The notes under the pieces: generated by a model | Database searches by the model: none | Told to the model about the DNA's origin: nothing | Seen by the model: only the letters and a program-made list of their open reading frames with translations | Program-made: the position numbers and the translations under genes | DNA from: Nitrosovibrio tenuis | Lineage (GTDB): Bacteria; Pseudomonadota; Gammaproteobacteria; Burkholderiales; Nitrosomonadaceae | Assembly (NCBI RefSeq): GCF_900109785.1 | Contig: NZ_FOBH01000004.1 | Coordinates: 62,001 to 126,000 of the forward strand | Direction: 5' to 3' | Length of the DNA: 64,000 nucleotides | Part shown: positions 1 to 9,142 of the stretch, piece by piece | Position numbering within the stretch: position 1 is the stretch's first letter | How the letters are laid out: every line of letters begins with the position of its first letter

Positions 1-223
1 AAACCACCTTTTGAACCTGAACCAGTGAATGAATATCGAATCCTAATTCCCGCAGCCACTCATAGCGGGCGCGCTCCATAAAATCGAGGTAGGTCGAATG
101 GTAAACCACCCCGCCCGCATCGGTATCCTGATAGTAGACGCGGACAGGCAGGGAAAAAGCTTCGCCTGAATGAGTGGAAAATTTATCAGCTTCTACCGTT
201 TTATCAGTTCCTATCGTTTTCAT
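1..223 (-). CDS. ybgC: YbgC-type acyl-CoA thioesterase, 3' part cut off by window edge
   Basis: Hotdog-fold acyl-CoA thioesterase that in proteobacteria accompanies the Tol-Pal system. Reading leftwards from ATG at 223-221, the protein has about 20 variable residues, then the family hallmark [20 protein letters not shown] followed by MERARYEWL. The Asp of the YQDTD motif is the expected catalytic residue. Only 74 codons lie in the window, about half of the usual 130-140 residues. It lies 80 nt downstream of ruvB on the same strand, the common yebC-ruvCAB-ybgC-tol arrangement, so tolQRAB probably follow outside the window. Family assignment is firm; the tol link is inference from known gene order. 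Confidence 0.88.
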   Translation of the reverse strand, partial: MKTIGTDKTVEADKFSTHSGEAFSLPVRVYYQDTDAGGVVYHSTYLDFMERARYEWLRELGFDIHSLVQVQKVV

Positions 224-302
224 ACATTAAAACCGGGACATGAAAGACAGCTAAACCGGAATCAAGTAAGACGATCAGGCGCGGCACGTTATTACGAGGT
301 AC

Positions 303-1361
303 TTAGAGCGTTTGGCCATCTTCCCACAGCTCCCCGTTTAGCGCGTTCAACCCGATCTTCGGCAGCGCCAGGCCGAAGTGCTGGTAGGCGATAGCCGTGG
401 CCATGCGGCCGCGAGGGGTGCGCTTCATATAGCCCTGCTGGATCAAATAGGGTTCCAGCACATCTTCGATCGTGCCGCGCTCTTCACTGATGGCGGCAGC
501 CAGATTGTCCACTCCCACCGGTCCCCCGCCGAATTTCTCCATGACGGTCAGGAGCAGCTTTCTATCCATGACGTCGAGGCCGATCGCATCGACATCCAGC
601 ATGATAAGCGCTGCATCCGCCACCTGCCGGGTAATATGGCCGCTGGCCTTGACTTCGGCGAAATCCCGCACGCGCCGCAGCAACCGGTTGACGATACGCG
701 GTGTACCGCGCGAACGGCGCGCAATCTCCGTCGCGCCTTCGGGCGAGATTTCCGCATTCAGCAAGCTCGCGGATCGCGTCACGATTTTGGTCAGCTCTTC
801 CACCGAGTAAAATTCCAGACGCGAAATGATGCCGAAGCGGTCCCGCAAGGGGTTGGTCAGCATACCGGCCCGAGTGGTGGCCCCAACCAGGGTGAACGGC
901 GGCAAGTCGAGCTTGACCGATCGCGCGGCAGGACCCTCGCCGATCATGATATCAAGCTGATAATCTTCCAGTGCGGGGTAAAGAATTTCCTCTACAACCG
1001 GTGAGAGGCGGTGTATTTCGTCAATAAAAAGGACATCGTTGGGTTCAAGGTTGGTCAGCAGCGCCGCCAGATCGCCCGGACGCTCCAGCACGGGACCGGA
1101 TGTCTGGCGCAGACTCACTCCCATCTCTCTCGCGATGATGTGGGCCAGCGTGGTCTTGCCCAGGCCGGGCGGACCAAACAGCAATACGTGGTCGAGTGCT
1201 TCCCGCCGCCGGCGGGCCGCCTCGATGAATATCTGCAACTGTCCGCGGATCTTTTCCTGACCGACGTATTCATCCAGGTGCTTGGGCCGCAGTGCCCGCT
1301 CCAGCTCCTCTTCCTTGAAGGAAACGGGCGTGGAGGTGATTATTCGATCAGTCTCAATCAT
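303..1361 (-). CDS. ruvB: Holliday junction branch migration helicase RuvB
   Basis: Hexameric AAA+ motor that, with RuvA, drives branch migration of Holliday junctions during recombinational repair. The 352 residues match the family length. Walker A GPPGLGKT is at about 63-70 and Walker B DEIH at about 114-117; the C-terminal winged-helix domain ends with [10 protein letters not shown]. It is the third gene of the ruvC-ruvA-ruvB series and starts 26 nt after the ruvA stop. That short gap contains a copy of a dispersed repeat (1363-1381), so the ruvB ribosome-binding region lies inside repeat-like DNA. Confidence 0.97.
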   Translation of the reverse strand: MIETDRIITSTPVSFKEEELERALRPKHLDEYVGQEKIRGQLQIFIEAARRRREALDHVLLFGPPGLGKTTLAHIIAREMGVSLRQTSGPVLERPGDLAALLTNLEPNDVLFIDEIHRLSPVVEEILYPALEDYQLDIMIGEGPAARSVKLDLPPFTLVGATTRAGMLTNPLRDRFGIISRLEFYSVEELTKIVTRSASLLNAEISPEGATEIARRSRGTPRIVNRLLRRVRDFAEVKASGHITRQVADAALIMLDVDAIGLDVMDRKLLLTVMEKFGGGPVGVDNLAAAISEERGTIEDVLEPYLIQQGYMKRTPRGRMATAIAYQHFGLALPKIGLNALNGELWEDGQTL

Positions 1362-1362
1362 T

Positions 1363-1381
1363 CAACCTAAGTCCGGCAGTT
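1363..1381 (+). repeat. Short copy of the AACCTAA-TCCGGCAGTT dispersed repeat
   Basis: This segment between ruvA and ruvB reads AACCTAAGTCCGGCAGTT and matches the ends of the repeat found at 23491, 23712-23730 and 38053. Only the terminal part is present here, so it may be a solo end or a chance survival. Confidence 0.45.
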
Positions 1382-1387
1382 ATAGAG

Positions 1388-1981
1388 CTACTTTTCTTTT
1401 GATAGAAGCTTTAATGCCTGCCGTATACCGTCGGATACGGTGGTGTCTGGGGATAATTGCCTGATCGCCCAATTGGCTTCCCGGTCATTATACCCCAGAG
1501 ACAATAGGGCATTGAGCACGTCACTTTCGTTCGAGGACAAACGCGTCGCCGCCGGCGTACCCGCCGCACCGGTCAGGCCGGGTTCCAGCTTGTCGCGCAG
1601 CTCAAGCAATAACCGTTCGGCGGTTTTCTTGCCGATACCGGGGATCTTGATCAGCCGCCCGCTATCCTGGGCAGCGACCGCTTGACGCAAATCGGCAACG
1701 CTCAAGCCGGACAGCAAGGCCAGGGCAGTCCTTGCGCCGACGCCGGAAATTTTCACGAGCTGACGAAAAGCCTGCCGCTCCGCTTCAGTGGCGAAGCCAA
1801 AAAGCAAGTGCGCGTCTTCGCGCACGACGAGATGGGTATGAAGCGTTATAAGGTTTCCTGTCGGCGGCAGGTTATAGAAAGTGCTCATCGGCACGTCGAT
1901 TTCGTAACCGACGCCCTGGACGTCAACCAGCACCAGCGGCGGGAGTTTTTCCAGCAGCAGGCCGGTTATCCTGCCGATCAT
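1388..1981 (-). CDS. ruvA: Holliday junction DNA-binding protein RuvA
   Basis: Tetrameric protein that binds the four-way junction and loads RuvB. I start it at ATG 1981 (MIGRITG), giving 197 residues, the normal family length; the reading frame is open further upstream but that part overlaps ruvC and does not look like RuvA. Visible: the N-terminal OB domain, the tandem helix-hairpin-helix region ([17 protein letters not shown] and [16 protein letters not shown]), a Thr/Ala/Pro linker and the C-terminal RuvB-contact domain ending LSKEK. Its ATG overlaps the ruvC TGA by 4 nt, implying translational coupling. Confidence 0.96.
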   Translation of the reverse strand: MIGRITGLLLEKLPPLVLVDVQGVGYEIDVPMSTFYNLPPTGNLITLHTHLVVREDAHLLFGFATEAERQAFRQLVKISGVGARTALALLSGLSVADLRQAVAAQDSGRLIKIPGIGKKTAERLLLELRDKLEPGLTGAAGTPAATRLSSNESDVLNALLSLGYNDREANWAIRQLSPDTTVSDGIRQALKLLSKEK

Positions 1982-2496
1982 ACCAGTCTCCCGCGTTTCA
2001 TACGGTAGCCCGCTGTCGAAATCCTGCCCAGCCCCAGTCCCCCATGGGCGTGGCAGATCGCACAGGCCAGGGCGTCCGCGGCGTCCGCGCTGGGGCTGCC
2101 GCCAAGCTGCAGCAGCCGCCTGACCATTTCCTGCACCTGTTCTTTTTTCGCGTGGCCTTTGCCGACGACCGCCTGCTTGATCTGCAATGCGGTGTATTCG
2201 GCGACAGCGAGATTGTTCAGCACGGCCGTACAAATCGCGGCGCCGCGCGCCTGGCCCAGCATCAGTGTGGATTTCGGATTGACATTGACAAATACCTGCT
2301 CTACCGCGACCTGTTCGGGGCGGTGAAGGGCGATGACTTCGTTGAGATGATCCATAATGGACTTCAGGCGCGACGGCAGCTCGCCATCCAGTGTTTTGAT
2401 ACAACCACTGCTGATATAGGACAGCTTGCCGCCCGTTTGATCGATGATCCCGAAACCTGTAATGCGCAGGCCGGGGTCTATGCCTAAGATACGGAT
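1978..2496 (-). CDS. ruvC: Holliday junction resolvase RuvC, non-canonical start codon
   Basis: Endonuclease that resolves Holliday junctions bound by RuvAB. The frame encodes the conserved N-terminus [15 protein letters not shown] with the first catalytic Asp, but contains no ATG, GTG or TTG between the in-frame yebC stop (TAG, 2523-2521) and residue 50. The first ATG (2355) would give a 125-residue protein lacking the catalytic Asp. Plausible starts are ATC 2496 (172 residues, used here, close to the 173 of E. coli) or ATA 2502. No strong ribosome-binding site is seen, so coupling to yebC 18-24 nt upstream is likely. The C-terminal active-site part ([14 protein letters not shown]) is intact. 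The alternative is a sequencing error or mutation at the start codon. Confidence 0.88.
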   Translation of the reverse strand: MRILGIDPGLRITGFGIIDQTGGKLSYISSGCIKTLDGELPSRLKSIMDHLNEVIALHRPEQVAVEQVFVNVNPKSTLMLGQARGAAICTAVLNNLAVAEYTALQIKQAVVGKGHAKKEQVQEMVRRLLQLGGSPSADAADALACAICHAHGGLGLGRISTAGYRMKRGRLV

Positions 2497-2520
2497 TTTT
2501 ATACCCGTCGGGTAAGAGAT

Positions 2521-3246
2521 CTATTCATCCATCATCGCGGTCGTGTAGACCTCCTGCACATCATCGATATTTTCCAGTGCATCCAGCAGCTTCTGCATTC
2601 TTGTTGCATCGTCCCCAGCCAATGTGGTTTCGCTGGCAGGCTTCATGGTCACTTCGCCAAGCTCCGCCTTGAAACCGGCCTTCTCCAAGGCCTCTTTGAT
2701 CGCAACAAATTCGTAGGGTGCGGTGATGACTTCGATGCTACGGTCATCGTTGACGATAATATCCTCCGCACCGGCGTCAAGCGCCGCCTCCATCAGCTTG
2801 TCTTCATCAGTGCCGGGGGCGAATAGCAGCTGTCCGCAATGCTTGAACAAAAATGCCACTGAGCCGTCAGTGCCAAGATTGCCGCCATATTTGGTGAAAG
2901 CATGGCGCACATCAGCGACGGTACGCACCCGATTGTCAGTCATGCAGTCGACCAAAACGGCTGCGCCACCGATGCCGTAACCTTCGTAACGAATTTCCTC
3001 GTAATCCACGCCCTCGAGATCGCCGCTGCCACGCTTGATCGCGCGCTCGACGTTATCCTTGGGCATGTTGTGTTCATATGCTTTGTCGACGGCCAGACGC
3101 AGCCGTGGATTGCTGTTGGGATCACCCCCGCCCATGCGGGCGGAAACGGTAATTTCCTTGATGAGGCGTGTGAAAATCTTGCCGCGCTTGGCGTCCTGCG
3201 CGGCCTTCTTGTGTTTGATATTAGCCCACTTGCTGTGACCAGCCAT
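2521..3246 (-). CDS. yebC: YebC/TACO1-family regulator or translation factor
   Basis: Widespread cytoplasmic protein; homologues act as transcriptional regulators and, more recently, as ribosome factors relieving stalling at proline-rich stretches. The 241-residue length and the N-terminus [22 protein letters not shown] are diagnostic, followed by the acidic middle domain ([17 protein letters not shown]). It heads the ruvC-ruvA-ruvB series, with only about two dozen nucleotides to ruvC, a standard arrangement. It ends MMDE followed by TAG, in frame with ruvC. Confidence 0.96.
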   Translation of the reverse strand: MAGHSKWANIKHKKAAQDAKRGKIFTRLIKEITVSARMGGGDPNSNPRLRLAVDKAYEHNMPKDNVERAIKRGSGDLEGVDYEEIRYEGYGIGGAAVLVDCMTDNRVRTVADVRHAFTKYGGNLGTDGSVAFLFKHCGQLLFAPGTDEDKLMEAALDAGAEDIIVNDDRSIEVITAPYEFVAIKEALEKAGFKAELGEVTMKPASETTLAGDDATRMQKLLDALENIDDVQEVYTTAMMDE

Positions 3247-3369
3247 GATGCGTATGCCTATTTCCTGTGTTGAGGTAGTGCAATGTTATCACCCCCGTCC
3301 CGCCTCACAAAGCACCATATGCCGTAATGCTATTCCATCGACCAAACCAGTTGCCGATGTTAGGTCGGC

Positions 3370-4497
3370 CTATCGCGGCCACTGGTAGGGTGTCACATCC
3401 ACCGGCTGGGGTTTATCGAGAATGATGTTGGAGAGAAGGCGGGCGCTGCCCGGCGCCATGGTAACGCCGTAGCGGTAATGGCCGCTGTTGAGATAAAGAT
3501 TGGAGATCGAAGGGTGGCGATCGATAACGGGTATATTCGCTGGCGAACCAGGGCGCAACCCCGCCCAATGACCGGAAACAGTTTCTTCGGTCAACGCGGG
3601 CACGAGTGCATGTGCCTTTGCGAGCAATATTTGCCGCGCTTCGGTAGTAGGGGATTTGTCGAAACCGGCTTCTTCCAAAGTGCTGCCCGCAAGAATATGT
3701 CCATCATGCCGGGGGATCAGATAAAAATAATCCCATTCCTGTAGCAGAATCGTATCGAGCAGGCCGGGCTGCGCCTTGAACAGCAGGATTTGCCCTCGCA
3801 CCGGCCAAATATCAAGCTTTAACGCGTGCTCGCCCAGAAGCTGGCGACTCCACGGACCAGCGGCCACGATGTAATGGTCCGCGGAATATTCGTCACCCTG
3901 GCTCGTGCTGATCGACTGGGTGCGTCCACGCTCCACCCTCAAGCCGGCAACCGCGGTGTGTTCAACGATTTTCCCCCCGGCCAGATTCACCGCCCGTATC
4001 AGCGCCTGCAACAAGCGAGGGTTGCGTACCTGGCATACGCCCGGCAGCCAAAATGCCTCCTGGTCGCGGGCAAGCGCCCGAGCGATTTCACGAGAACGCA
4101 CTCGTGTCATGGGGAAGGCGTTGCGGCCGCACCAGTCTTCTGCCATTTGGTTGCGAGCGTCTTGCCGCAAGCCCTTAGCGTCGCCGGAAGATTCGGGCAG
4201 CAACTCGGGCAATACCAGCATGCCGCTGGCCTGATACTCGGGATCGATGCCTGTTTCCGTAGTGAGTGCTTCGATAAATTCGGGAAACAGGCTGTTGCTC
4301 AACTGCGCCAATCGGGCCACCGACTGGGGGTAATCCCATGGCAGGAGCGGGGAAAGAATGCCGGCGCCCGCCCATGACGCCTCCAGGCCGCAGCGACTGC
4401 GCTCGAGTATTGTCACGCTTGCGCCAGACCGGATCAATTCGTGGGCTGTGGCAAGCCCGGCAATTCCGCCGCCTATGACAATTACGTCGCTGCTCAA
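3370..4497 (-). CDS. thiO: FAD-dependent glycine oxidase ThiO
   Basis: D-amino-acid-oxidase-fold flavoprotein that oxidises glycine to iminoacetate for the thiazole half of thiamine in aerobes. The N-terminus VIVIGGGIAGLATAHEL is the dinucleotide-binding motif for FAD. The 375-residue length and the C-terminal HYRYGVTMAPGSARLLSNIIL segment fit the family. The start is TTG at 4497, supported by AGGGA about 9 nt upstream; no ATG precedes the FAD motif. It stands alone between yebC and the tRNA-Lys gene. Other DAO-family oxidases cannot be excluded from sequence alone. Confidence 0.85.
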   Translation of the reverse strand: MSSDVIVIGGGIAGLATAHELIRSGASVTILERSRCGLEASWAGAGILSPLLPWDYPQSVARLAQLSNSLFPEFIEALTTETGIDPEYQASGMLVLPELLPESSGDAKGLRQDARNQMAEDWCGRNAFPMTRVRSREIARALARDQEAFWLPGVCQVRNPRLLQALIRAVNLAGGKIVEHTAVAGLRVERGRTQSISTSQGDEYSADHYIVAAGPWSRQLLGEHALKLDIWPVRGQILLFKAQPGLLDTILLQEWDYFYLIPRHDGHILAGSTLEEAGFDKSPTTEARQILLAKAHALVPALTEETVSGHWAGLRPGSPANIPVIDRHPSISNLYLNSGHYRYGVTMAPGSARLLSNIILDKPQPVDVTPYQWPR

Positions 4498-4596
4498 ATG
4501 GTCAATTCCCTAATACACCGGCGTCTCAAAACTGAATTCCTACGATGAACGGGATAGCGAAGCAATTATGCAACAAGCGAGCTTGATCCAAAAAAC

Positions 4597-4625
4597 TTTA
4601 TATCAAGTAGGTGAGCCGGTATAAT
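4597..4625 (+). promoter_or_regulatory. Sigma-70 promoter of tRNA-Lys
   Basis: A perfect TATAAT at 4620-4625 lies 20 nt before the tRNA. TTTATA at 4597-4602 with a 17-bp spacer is an acceptable -35. Confidence 0.6.
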
Positions 4626-4644
4626 GCACTCCCCTCGTATCTAT

Positions 4645-4720
4645 GGGCCGTTAGCTCAGCCGGTAGAGCAGCGGACTTTTAATCCGTTGGTCGGCAGTTC
4701 GAATCTGCCACGGCCTACCA
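4645..4720 (+). tRNA. tRNA-Lys (anticodon TTT)
   Basis: A 76-nt cloverleaf with CCA encoded. The acceptor GGGCCGT pairs with ACGGCCT, the D arm contains TTAGCTCAG...GAGC, the anticodon loop is CTTTTAA, and the T arm contains GTTCGAATC. The sequence from the anticodon loop to the 3' end is duplicated at 13783-13829, so this gene is the integration site of element A. The copy here remains a complete tRNA. Confidence 0.97.
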
Positions 4721-4721
4721 A
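4675..4721 (+). repeat. attL of element A (47-bp tRNA-Lys 3' segment)
   Basis: Identical over 47 bp to 13783-13829, beginning in the anticodon stem-loop and ending one base past CCA. The flanks diverge immediately on both sides, the signature of site-specific integration in a tRNA gene. Confidence 0.93.
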
Positions 4722-4766
4722 ATAAAACAGCAACTTGAATATTGAACGCTGTTTGTCACTCTTAAT

Positions 4767-4783
4767 TAGTAGCCTCATAGTAG
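4767..4783 (+). repeat. Arm-type integrase site, left end of element A
   Basis: TAGTAGCCTCATAGTAG, two TAGTAG boxes 11 bp apart, 46 bp inside attL. The same 17-mer with one mismatch lies at 13645-13661 in the same orientation near attR. Binding by the integrase is inferred. Confidence 0.6.
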
Positions 4784-4836
4784 TATAAAATTGTAAGCCT
4801 AATTCAATAGAATTTTTTAGGCTCTTCTAACCCTTC

Positions 4837-5577
4837 ATGCAACAATGTGTTTTTTGTAAGTCTGAAACGGCACCTTTCACAACGCGCGAGCATATTTTGC
4901 CAGAGTCCTTAGGTGGTGGCGATTGGGCGTTACTTCGGGAGGGGCTATTTTGCGATCATTGTCAGAATCGCTTCGGCTCTGAAATCGAACAGCAGGCGCT
5001 CAGTGATTATCCATTCTCATTCTTTCGCGTCTTTCTTGGAATTCCCACAAAAAAGCATAAAGCACCGTGGCTCAGATCATGGGAAGGCACTGTGCAGGCA
5101 GCCATGAAGGCTGGGCAATTTGGTTATGATCCGGCTCGCTGCTTTGAGCACGCAATGAGCGAAGGTAGGAAGACAGAAATTCGATTACTGGCACATCCGC
5201 TCCGGCCCCATATGATTTGCCGCACCCTTCTAAAAATGGGAATTGAAGTGGTTGCAAATGATAGTCCGACAGACGTCTTTCATGAGCGTTACGATGCGGC
5301 GCGGGAATACGCCCTAGAAGGGCGTAAGCAGGGCAATTGGTGGTATCTTCAGCGGGAAGACATGCAGGCAGCATCGCGGTTTATCACTCAGGGGGTAAGC
5401 TGGGATGATTGGAAGAAAGGGGTTGTCTTATCAGTCACTGAGATTGAGGATAACGCAGAAATGTTCCATCTTCGGTTGCTTTATATGGACCTAATAGTTC
5501 CACTGCATCCTCGAATTCAGGCTCCGCTACCAACTGACCTGCGAGAACCCGAGTTTCGGCTTTTTAACATTGAATAG
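4837..5577 (+). CDS. HNH endonuclease domain protein (element A cargo)
   Basis: A 246-residue protein with an N-terminal zinc-type HNH signature: CxxC at residues 4-7, REHILPESLGG around 17-27 (His19 the likely metal-site histidine) and a second CxxC at 39-42 followed by NRFGSEIE. The remaining 190 residues match no family I can name. Metal-dependent nuclease activity is expected from the motif. It is transcribed towards the Hachiman pair, which runs convergently, so it is not in that operon and could be an independent defence gene or an accessory. No clear ribosome-binding site precedes ATG 4837; a 43-residue frame overlaps its 3' end. Confidence 0.75.
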   Translation: MQQCVFCKSETAPFTTREHILPESLGGGDWALLREGLFCDHCQNRFGSEIEQQALSDYPFSFFRVFLGIPTKKHKAPWLRSWEGTVQAAMKAGQFGYDPARCFEHAMSEGRKTEIRLLAHPLRPHMICRTLLKMGIEVVANDSPTDVFHERYDAAREYALEGRKQGNWWYLQREDMQAASRFITQGVSWDDWKKGVVLSVTEIEDNAEMFHLRLLYMDLIVPLHPRIQAPLPTDLREPEFRLFNIE

Positions 5578-5701
5578 CAAAGAACTAATTCATCAGCTAG
5601 CAGAAGATATAAACCCAAGAAGCGGGATTGGGTTGTCTGCCACCGTGCTTACAGCCCTTTACGAAACCAAGAAACTAATGGAGCGACATCTCAGCGAATG
5701 A
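5570..5701 (+). CDS. Possible 43-residue small protein overlapping the HNH gene
   Basis: A frame starting at TTG 5570 overlaps the HNH stop and runs to TGA at 5699-5701. It reads like a real soluble helical protein (KELIHQLAEDINPRSGIGLS then ALYETKKLMERHLSE) rather than random sequence. The overlap suggests coupled translation. No function can be assigned; a small partner or immunity protein for the HNH nuclease is one possibility. Weak start codon and short length keep confidence low. Confidence 0.4.
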   Translation: MNSKELIHQLAEDINPRSGIGLSATVLTALYETKKLMERHLSE

Positions 5702-5845
5702 GCCAACGCTGCTGCGACTGACTACTGAGCTTTAACATTGAACGTTGATTACAAGAAAACAACCTAACTGAAATTATCTAATGGGCGAGCTGGGGGTAGA
5801 AACGCATCTGAGACCCCATTATTTTTGGGAAAAATCCAAACCCGT

Positions 5846-7948
5846 TCATTTAATTCTTTGAATTCCCTCAAAGAAATGATTAATTACGTAGTGATCAAAC
5901 CTGTCAAGATTTTTAACCGAAAGTTTTATAGACTGGGCACCACTTGCAAGAAATTGATCAATACAGTCGTGCAAACTCAGTGTTACATCGGCGAGATCGA
6001 TTAATCCAGCATGATGAATTTTTCTAGAGATCATTCGCGGCAAGCCATATTCTTCTAGCCTGAAAACGTTTGGTGGCAAGAATGCGAAGGACACTCTTGC
6101 TGCAAACGGCGAAATGTCTATAGCCGTCTTAGTGATCTTTCTATAGATTAAGTTAACGTCACTAAGCAGTGATGCCAAATTATGTGTGATCGTGCGCTCC
6201 AGTTTAAAAAATTCATCCAGACCTATATCATACTCATTTAGCTCTTCAAGCATCTCTGGAATGGTATTTGTCCAATTATTGCTGATGACCTTCATGAAGG
6301 CGACGATCTTGTGATGTTCAGTTCCCCAAATATCAGAGCGTAGCCGAATTGTCTTATATAGCAATCTGTCCCAGTCTTCTGGGTTTTCAGAATTCAGATA
6401 GCCAAGCCCATTCCAATCCTTTGCATTGCTATTGATTGCGCTGGCGATATCCCGAATGAGCGTCGAATTGCTACTCTGGAGTTCGTTGCCATTTAACAAC
6501 TCTGCGACGCTATCCTCATGTAATAACCCTCGCATCTCCTCCTTATACGCGGCAATCTTTGCGATCTGTTCAGGTGTTAGGTCCCTGGAATATTTCACTT
6601 CATCTATACTTCCAAGTAACTGATCAGGCAAGGTTAGCTCTAGCTGAGTATTGGTTGTGGCGGGTGGCTCTTCGAGAATATAGATCTTTCCCACAAAATG
6701 CCGAAACATGCGTGCGCCACGTCCGATGATATTTTTATACGTGAAGTCATCAAGTTTTGGATTCCCTCGTCCTCCCTTTTTATTGCTCCATATGACTATA
6801 TTTTCCGCTGAGGTATTTACCCCTTCAATAATGGAGGAGGTTGAGACGATAGTATCTAGGCCATCTGGGTCTTCGAACAGCCTTATTTGAATTTGGCTCA
6901 GAGATCGGTGGAGTTGACCGTTGTGTATGCCAACTCCCCGTTTCACTAGCTTTGTTAAGTGCCAGTTTCGACCGTAGTTTGTTGAAAGCCAGGCTTCAAA
7001 ATCATGAAGCCGCTCAAGTTCTAAGGTCGGAAGTTTGTCAATCAAAAGCGTGGAAAGACTACTAATGTTTGAATAGGTGGCGGCATAGACCAACGTTTTA
7101 CTTTTCGCAGACTGTAGTAGCTGTATCAAGAACTGACTTTTACGTTCCTCGTTCTTGCCCATTTGTCGGTAGAGCTCATGCTTTTCTAAGAACACGGTAT
7201 TAAAATTTACTAGTGCAAACTCCATCCCCTTGGTGAAGAAATTGCCTTTCAGGTCGGAAATATTTGGGGCGAGGAAATACTTCTGCTTGGCGATGTCGCC
7301 TAATCTCAGAATAGCCCGAAGTAAGGCTGGCGAACGTTCCTTATCAAATACGGGGCTTGCCTTATAGAATTCATCTATCACAAGCAGGTCCAAATCTTGG
7401 ATCAAGTTGGCATAATGAATTGCTCGCTCTTGTGGAAAAACAAGTATGTTTCTTTCCCCCAGAGGGACATCACCGGTTGTAATAATCTTGTATCGTCCCG
7501 AGAACTTTTGCTGAAGCCTTCTTCTTGTTTCATCGGTTAATGCTAGTGTCGGCACGATAATCACCACATTCTTCGGCTGCTTCAATGATATAAATGCATC
7601 GATGATGAAGCTCTTACCAAAGCTGGTAGGTGCGCTAACTGCTATATTCTTGCCATCGATCAGCTGTTTAAGAACGGAGGACTGTTCACGATGCAAAGTA
7701 ACTGGCAGTTCCAAACCAACATCGACCTTAAATGCTTCATACGCACATCTATCTTCCCACGTCGCGGTTTCGGTCTTGAGATAGGGATAGAGACCAGATC
7801 GTCTAATCAAACGATTCACGAGCTCTGAATAAGGAATTTGCGTTTTCTCTAGGTAATCCAAAAGTTGGATAAGCTTATCCCTAGCTTCGACTTCCCTATC
7901 GAGTTCAAAAAGATCGTTTACTCTTGAGCAGGTATCGAAAATGTCCAT
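5846..7948 (-). CDS. hamB: Hachiman helicase HamB
   Basis: Superfamily 2 helicase partner of HamA in the Hachiman anti-phage system, in which HamB senses abnormal DNA and controls the HamA nuclease. Of 700 residues, Walker A (SAPTSFGKS) lies at about 105-113, the motif II equivalent DEFYK at about 192-196, a threonine-containing motif at IVPTLALTDE (about 131-140), and a motif VI-like GRGARMF in the second half; the C-terminal third is helical and has no named domain. It starts 2 nt downstream of the hamA stop, a two-gene operon in the canonical order. The assignment rests on pairing with a DUF1837 gene; the helicase alone would be generic. Confidence 0.85.
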   Translation of the reverse strand: MDIFDTCSRVNDLFELDREVEARDKLIQLLDYLEKTQIPYSELVNRLIRRSGLYPYLKTETATWEDRCAYEAFKVDVGLELPVTLHREQSSVLKQLIDGKNIAVSAPTSFGKSFIIDAFISLKQPKNVVIIVPTLALTDETRRRLQQKFSGRYKIITTGDVPLGERNILVFPQERAIHYANLIQDLDLLVIDEFYKASPVFDKERSPALLRAILRLGDIAKQKYFLAPNISDLKGNFFTKGMEFALVNFNTVFLEKHELYRQMGKNEERKSQFLIQLLQSAKSKTLVYAATYSNISSLSTLLIDKLPTLELERLHDFEAWLSTNYGRNWHLTKLVKRGVGIHNGQLHRSLSQIQIRLFEDPDGLDTIVSTSSIIEGVNTSAENIVIWSNKKGGRGNPKLDDFTYKNIIGRGARMFRHFVGKIYILEEPPATTNTQLELTLPDQLLGSIDEVKYSRDLTPEQIAKIAAYKEEMRGLLHEDSVAELLNGNELQSSNSTLIRDIASAINSNAKDWNGLGYLNSENPEDWDRLLYKTIRLRSDIWGTEHHKIVAFMKVISNNWTNTIPEMLEELNEYDIGLDEFFKLERTITHNLASLLSDVNLIYRKITKTAIDISPFAARVSFAFLPPNVFRLEEYGLPRMISRKIHHAGLIDLADVTLSLHDCIDQFLASGAQSIKLSVKNLDRFDHYVINHFFEGIQRIK

Positions 7949-7949
7949 A

Positions 7950-8864
7950 TCAAGCTTTATGCTGTCCTACCTTGGTAACAAACCGGCTAATGATGGGGGC
8001 CTTATACGGAACGGGAAATAAAATAATGTGAAATCTAATCTCTGCGTATTTAAAAACATCTGAAAGACCTTTCACTTGTTTCTTGAAATATGCTGTTGCT
8101 CTCGATTTATGATAATCAGCAATCTGCTCCTTATATTTTTCAGTAAGTTCCTTTGCCTTCTGGGTAATTTCACATTCATGCAAAAGTAATATTGGAATAT
8201 TGATCTTTGGCTTTAGCTCATCCAGAGACCTACCCTGTGCGAGAGATTCCCTGATCCTCGTCTTGATTTCGCGATCTATATCGAGGTCTTCGATATCTGA
8301 GACGTTTGTGATAATCGTATTCTCTTTGCGAAGCTTGTCTGCATGAAGAGAATTCTTTACAGAGTCAACGATCCTTGACAGATTCGCATCCTCAATACAT
8401 TTGTAGAACTTCGCCTCCCCAAACCAAAGCGTGAAATCCCCATTTTTATGGATTACTATGTGAACGCTATCGGCGCCCTTTGCGTTGTCTTGTGAGTTTT
8501 GCTTGTAGAAAATCTTTGGAACTACGGGAAGCGCTTTGTAATGATGTTTCATTATTCCGTACAACACTATTTCAGCCAGTTCACTTCCTTTACCGATGTC
8601 ACCATCTTTGTCAGTCAATCTCAGGTTTTGTGCAGCTGCGTCAAGTAGTGAATTCTCTTTGCCTGCAAGGCAATTTCGTTCTCGAAGGGACAGCGCGGTT
8701 TCTTTGATGTTGTCCCAAATAAAATTATGAAATTTTTTCGCTCGCCATTCGCCATCTTCGAAGTCGTTGATCAGACTTAGGACAGATTTATTGCCAATCG
8801 GGCCCTCGAAACGTTCTTTAGCGACATTTGCGAACGAAGTATCAATCAAGACTTCGAATTCCAT
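7950..8864 (-). CDS. hamA: Hachiman effector nuclease HamA (DUF1837)
   Basis: DUF1837 protein, the nuclease effector of Hachiman. The PD-(D/E)xK-like core is visible: GADSVHIVIH (Asp132) and LWFGEAKFY (Glu150, Lys152), preceded by the conserved GKGSELAEIVLYGIM helix. I start it at ATG 8864 because AAAGGAG lies just upstream and the resulting 304 residues match the family; the frame is open to 9047, adding 61 residues that look unlike HamA. The segment 8865-9142 is then the probable promoter and leader region. In the published model HamAB degrades DNA after sensing damage to protect the population. Confidence 0.88.
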   Translation of the reverse strand: MEFEVLIDTSFANVAKERFEGPIGNKSVLSLINDFEDGEWRAKKFHNFIWDNIKETALSLRERNCLAGKENSLLDAAAQNLRLTDKDGDIGKGSELAEIVLYGIMKHHYKALPVVPKIFYKQNSQDNAKGADSVHIVIHKNGDFTLWFGEAKFYKCIEDANLSRIVDSVKNSLHADKLRKENTIITNVSDIEDLDIDREIKTRIRESLAQGRSLDELKPKINIPILLLHECEITQKAKELTEKYKEQIADYHKSRATAYFKKQVKGLSDVFKYAEIRFHIILFPVPYKAPIISRFVTKVGQHKA

Positions 8865-9142
8865 ATGCTCCTTTATTATTAGTAATTTCAAGCTCCATAT
8901 TCGATTTGCAATTCTAACCTTGCTGCCTTTCAATCTCCCTAGTTCGAGCGTGCTATTTTTTTTATAAGGCCGAGGATGGTCCATTTTTATCGGGTTCAGA
9001 GACAACTGCCATTGGACTTTAGTACACCCAAAGCTGAGTAGGGACATTCAGGATTACCCAACTAATGCTGTAAAAAGCAGTTGGAATTCAATTGTCGCTT
9101 CTCATCGACAACTAGCTTCCCTTCTTACCGTACTGCGTACAG

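Noticed and set aside
378-1004. 208-residue plus-strand frame
   Set aside because: Antisense shadow of ruvB; the minus strand encodes a complete, motif-bearing RuvB.
1982-2404. Upstream extension of the ruvA frame
   Set aside because: Overlaps ruvC and gives low-complexity, non-conserved sequence; RuvA begins at ATG 1981 with a coupled ATGA.
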